From Verrucomicrobiota bacterium JB022 (GTDB lineage Bacteria; Verrucomicrobiota; Verrucomicrobiia; Opitutales; Oceanipulchritudinaceae), in assembly GCA_030673845.1 (NCBI GenBank), contig JAUTCQ010000006.1, positions 124,001-188,000 on the forward strand: a DNA stretch of 64,000 nucleotides, read 5' to 3'. Position numbers and translations under genes: made by a program. Positions within the stretch are counted from its first letter, which is position 1; every line of letters begins with the position of its first letter. Of the stretch, positions 62,152 through 64,000 are shown in pieces. The notes below the pieces were generated by a model. That model searched no databases and was not told where the DNA came from. It was given only the letters and a program-made list of their open reading frames with translations.

Positions 62152-63492
62152 TTAGCCTTTTACCTGAAGGCGGATGACGCCGGCCCAGTCATCCATCGGG
62201 GTGGAGCGCAGCTCGTAAAGCTGCTCCAGGTGGCGCTGGATGGTGGCGTCGCCGGGGTTGTAGTTCCGGATGTCTTCGAAGCGGGCGATGGCGTCGTCCC
62301 AGTGGCCGAGGCGGAACGCACGGAGGGCCGTCTGGTATTCGCGCAGGGTTTCGAGCTTGAGCAGGCGCACGGGCTCCGGGTCGGCGTCGAGGATCTCGTA
62401 GGCTCCGACGGGCTGGCTGCGGCCTTTGACCTGGATCTGCCCGAGGAAGCGGGTCTGCCAGCGTTCGGGGTGCTGGAGGCCAAGGAAGGTCTCTTCGCTA
62501 ACGATAATGCGAGCGTTGTAGAGGCGGGTAAGGCCTTCGAGGCGCGAGGCGAGGTTGACGTTGTCGCTGGCGACGGCGCCTTGCATGCGTTCGTCTTCCC
62601 CCAGGATGCCGAGGGCGAGCAGCCCGGTGTGCAGGCCGATGCCGATCTCGATGGGTTCGCCCAAGGCGTCGAGGGCTTCGGGGCGTTCCAGGCGTTGGAA
62701 GATCTCGACCGAGGCGGCCACGGCGTCGTCGGGCGCGTGGTCGAAGAGCGCCATGATGCCGTCGCCGTAATACTGGTCGATAAACCCGCGGTGGCTGCGC
62801 ACAACGGGGCTGACTTGCTTGAAGTAGCCGTTGATGAACTGGAAATTCTGCTCGGGGGTCAGGCGTTCGGAGCGCTGCGTCCACCCGTGCACGTCGGAGA
62901 ACATGACGGTCATCTCGCGGCGTACGTGGTCGCCCAGCTTGACCTTGGTGATCGAGTCTTTCTGCAGGTAGGCGAGGAATTCGTGGGGCACGAAGCGGCG
63001 GAGCGCGCGGTTGAGTTCGGCCAGCTCGGCGGTGCGCTCGGCCACGCGCTGCTCCAGCCACTGGTTCTGGCGCTGGAGGACTTGCTGGAGCTGGCGGACC
63101 TTGAGGTGCGTGCGGATGCGGGCGAGCACTTCGGCGGGCTCAAGCGGCTTGATGAGGTAGTCGACCGCGCCGGCGGAGAGGCCGCGCACCTTGTTGTCGG
63201 TCTTGCGCAGGGCCGTCATGAAGACGACGGGGATGGACTGGGTGGCGGGCAGTGCCTTGAGTTTTTCGCAGACGGCAAAGCCGTCGTCGCCCGGCATGAG
63301 GATGTCGAGCAGGATAAGGTCGGGCTGCTCGTGGGCGGCGCGGTGGAGTGCGGCGGCGCCGTCCGGTGCATCGATGACGCGAAAGTCGTTGAATTCCAGG
63401 AGGTCGGTCAAAAACTCCCGGGTGGGAGCATTGTCGTCGACGACCAGAATCAGCGGGGCCTCTGCGGGCGGGTTTGCATCACCGGAGCTCAC
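62152..63492 (-). CDS. Receiver domain-class III adenylate/guanylate cyclase fusion
   Basis: This 446-residue protein has a receiver domain (1-130; Asp63 in LLDILMPG, Lys in IKPLEP ~115-120), a coiled-coil linker (RQNQWLEQRVAERTAELAELN, ~141-161) and a class III cyclase domain (~190-340) with metal-binding Asp200 in VMFSDVHGWTQ and Asp244 in YYGDGIMALF. A C-terminal TPR-like segment (~355-420) follows. It would make cAMP or cGMP when phosphorylated. No kinase partner is adjacent. Confidence 0.88.
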   Translation of the reverse strand: MSSGDANPPAEAPLILVVDDNAPTREFLTDLLEFNDFRVIDAPDGAAALHRAAHEQPDLILLDILMPGDDGFAVCEKLKALPATQSIPVVFMTALRKTDNKVRGLSAGAVDYLIKPLEPAEVLARIRTHLKVRQLQQVLQRQNQWLEQRVAERTAELAELNRALRRFVPHEFLAYLQKDSITKVKLGDHVRREMTVMFSDVHGWTQRSERLTPEQNFQFINGYFKQVSPVVRSHRGFIDQYYGDGIMALFDHAPDDAVAASVEIFQRLERPEALDALGEPIEIGIGLHTGLLALGILGEDERMQGAVASDNVNLASRLEGLTRLYNARIIVSEETFLGLQHPERWQTRFLGQIQVKGRSQPVGAYEILDADPEPVRLLKLETLREYQTALRAFRLGHWDDAIARFEDIRNYNPGDATIQRHLEQLYELRSTPMDDWAGVIRLQVKG

Positions 63493-63541
63493 AGGGATAC
63501 ATCATCGGCTGATTCCCCTAAAGAGTAAAGGATGAGGTCGG

Positions 63542-63997
63542 TTAGCGATTTGTTAAAACACTGTTACCGGCGGCCTCTCCGTGCTCGAGGGCGGTTTGCC
63601 AGCGTTTCCACATGTGGAGGCCGTTCATCTCGGGCAGGCTGGTGGAGGGGAGGAAGTGGCCGCGCAGGCCGAGGCAGGCCATGCCGCGCAGGCTGGAAAA
63701 GCCAAGGCGCACGATCTGGGCGTCGAGCCAGTCGGCTCCGGCGCGGCCGATCTCGTCGGCCGGGATCTGCCAGCTGGCGTGGGTGTCGCTTTTGCGTCGA
63801 GCTTCGAGGGTGATGAAACCGAGTTCTTTGCCGGGGCGCAGGTTGAGCTTTTCGGCCTCGGCTGCGGCTTCCGGGTAGGCGCTGACGATGGCGCAGGGGA
63901 GGGTGCGCTGGGCCCAGTGGCGGAACGCACCGGGCTGCCAGGTCTCCAGCAGCAGGGGGTTGAGCTCGAAGGCGCTCTCGGGCAGCATGGGGCGCAC
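63542..63997 (-). CDS. Unknown protein, cut by the right window edge
   Basis: At least 151 residues are encoded, and the reading frame is open to the window edge, so the real start may lie outside. It is a soluble protein with SAYPEAAAEAEKLNLRPGKE, then TLEARRKSDTHASWQIPADE and C-terminal FSSLRGMACLGLRGHFLPS. No domain recognised. The upstream DNA (63493-63541) separates it from the cyclase gene. Confidence 0.5.
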   Translation of the reverse strand: MRPMLPESAFELNPLLLETWQPGAFRHWAQRTLPCAIVSAYPEAAAEAEKLNLRPGKELGFITLEARRKSDTHASWQIPADEIGRAGADWLDAQIVRLGFSSLRGMACLGLRGHFLPSTSLPEMNGLHMWKRWQTALEHGEAAGNSVLTNR

Positions 63998-64000
63998 GGC

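Overview
The window is about 64 kb of high-GC bacterial chromosome, densely coded on both strands. There is no tRNA, rRNA, CRISPR array or intact insertion sequence. Gene content points to a free-living Verrucomicrobiota, probably of the Opitutales/Puniceicoccales group: a G-F-S-L-V-E-L pseudopilin, secreted GH2 and GH97 glycosidases, sialate O-acetylesterase, several secreted proteins of unknown family, TPR membrane proteins and intergenic hairpin repeats. The taxonomic call is inference from content, not from a marker gene.

Layout. 1-8.2 kb: housekeeping (partial rsmA, trpC, an overlapping mazG/YgjP-like/deacetylase set, a pseudopilin) and an open frame joining a low-molecular-weight tyrosine phosphatase to serine hydroxymethyltransferase (glyA). 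8.4-13.4 kb: an L-arabinose operon araB-araA-araD facing a divergent LacI-type regulator, with a perfect 15-bp palindrome between them. 13.5-18.5 kb: an enoyl-CoA hydratase, an OhrR-like regulator and the pyruvate dehydrogenase operon pdhA-pdhB-pdhC. 18.7-28.8 kb: NUDIX, SRPBCC, a 959-residue secreted propeller/thioredoxin protein, a HAD hydrolase, a long variant PurA, an exported acetolactate decarboxylase beside a bile-acid:sodium-symporter-type carrier, and a cation/Ca exchanger. 29.4-34.2 kb: an unusual set of TPR and membrane proteins with a TPR-AAA+ ATPase. 34.2-42.9 kb: regulator/enzyme pairs (azoR/AraC, LysR/SDR), a secreted protein made of four copies of an unknown repeat, ruvX, mpl and a DUF4097 lipoprotein. 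43-51.2 kb: small stress-type membrane proteins behind a possible sigma-54 promoter, a divergent two-component pair, sialate O-acetylesterase, a chemoreceptor and a tandem pair of small secreted paralogues. 51.4-61.1 kb: beta-galactosidase, a sugar-efflux-type MFS carrier, a compact plus-strand cassette of very small phage-like genes, and a GH97 glycosidase. 61.2-64 kb: a zinc-ribbon protein, a small membrane protein, a receiver/class III cyclase protein and a gene cut by the window edge.

How the parts work together. Arabinose catabolism, GH2 and GH97 enzymes, sialate O-acetylesterase and an efflux carrier suggest a plant or algal polysaccharide scavenger feeding pentose phosphates and pyruvate to the pyruvate dehydrogenase. 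Three families of intergenic inverted repeats sit directly downstream of minus-strand genes, which suggests a transcript-end or mobile hairpin role. The best candidates for undescribed biology are the TPR/AAA+ membrane locus, the phosphatase-GlyA fusion, the four-repeat secreted protein, the propeller-thioredoxin protein, the tandem small secreted paralogues, and the micro-ORF cassette whose first gene shares a palindromic start-site element with a distant zinc-ribbon gene.
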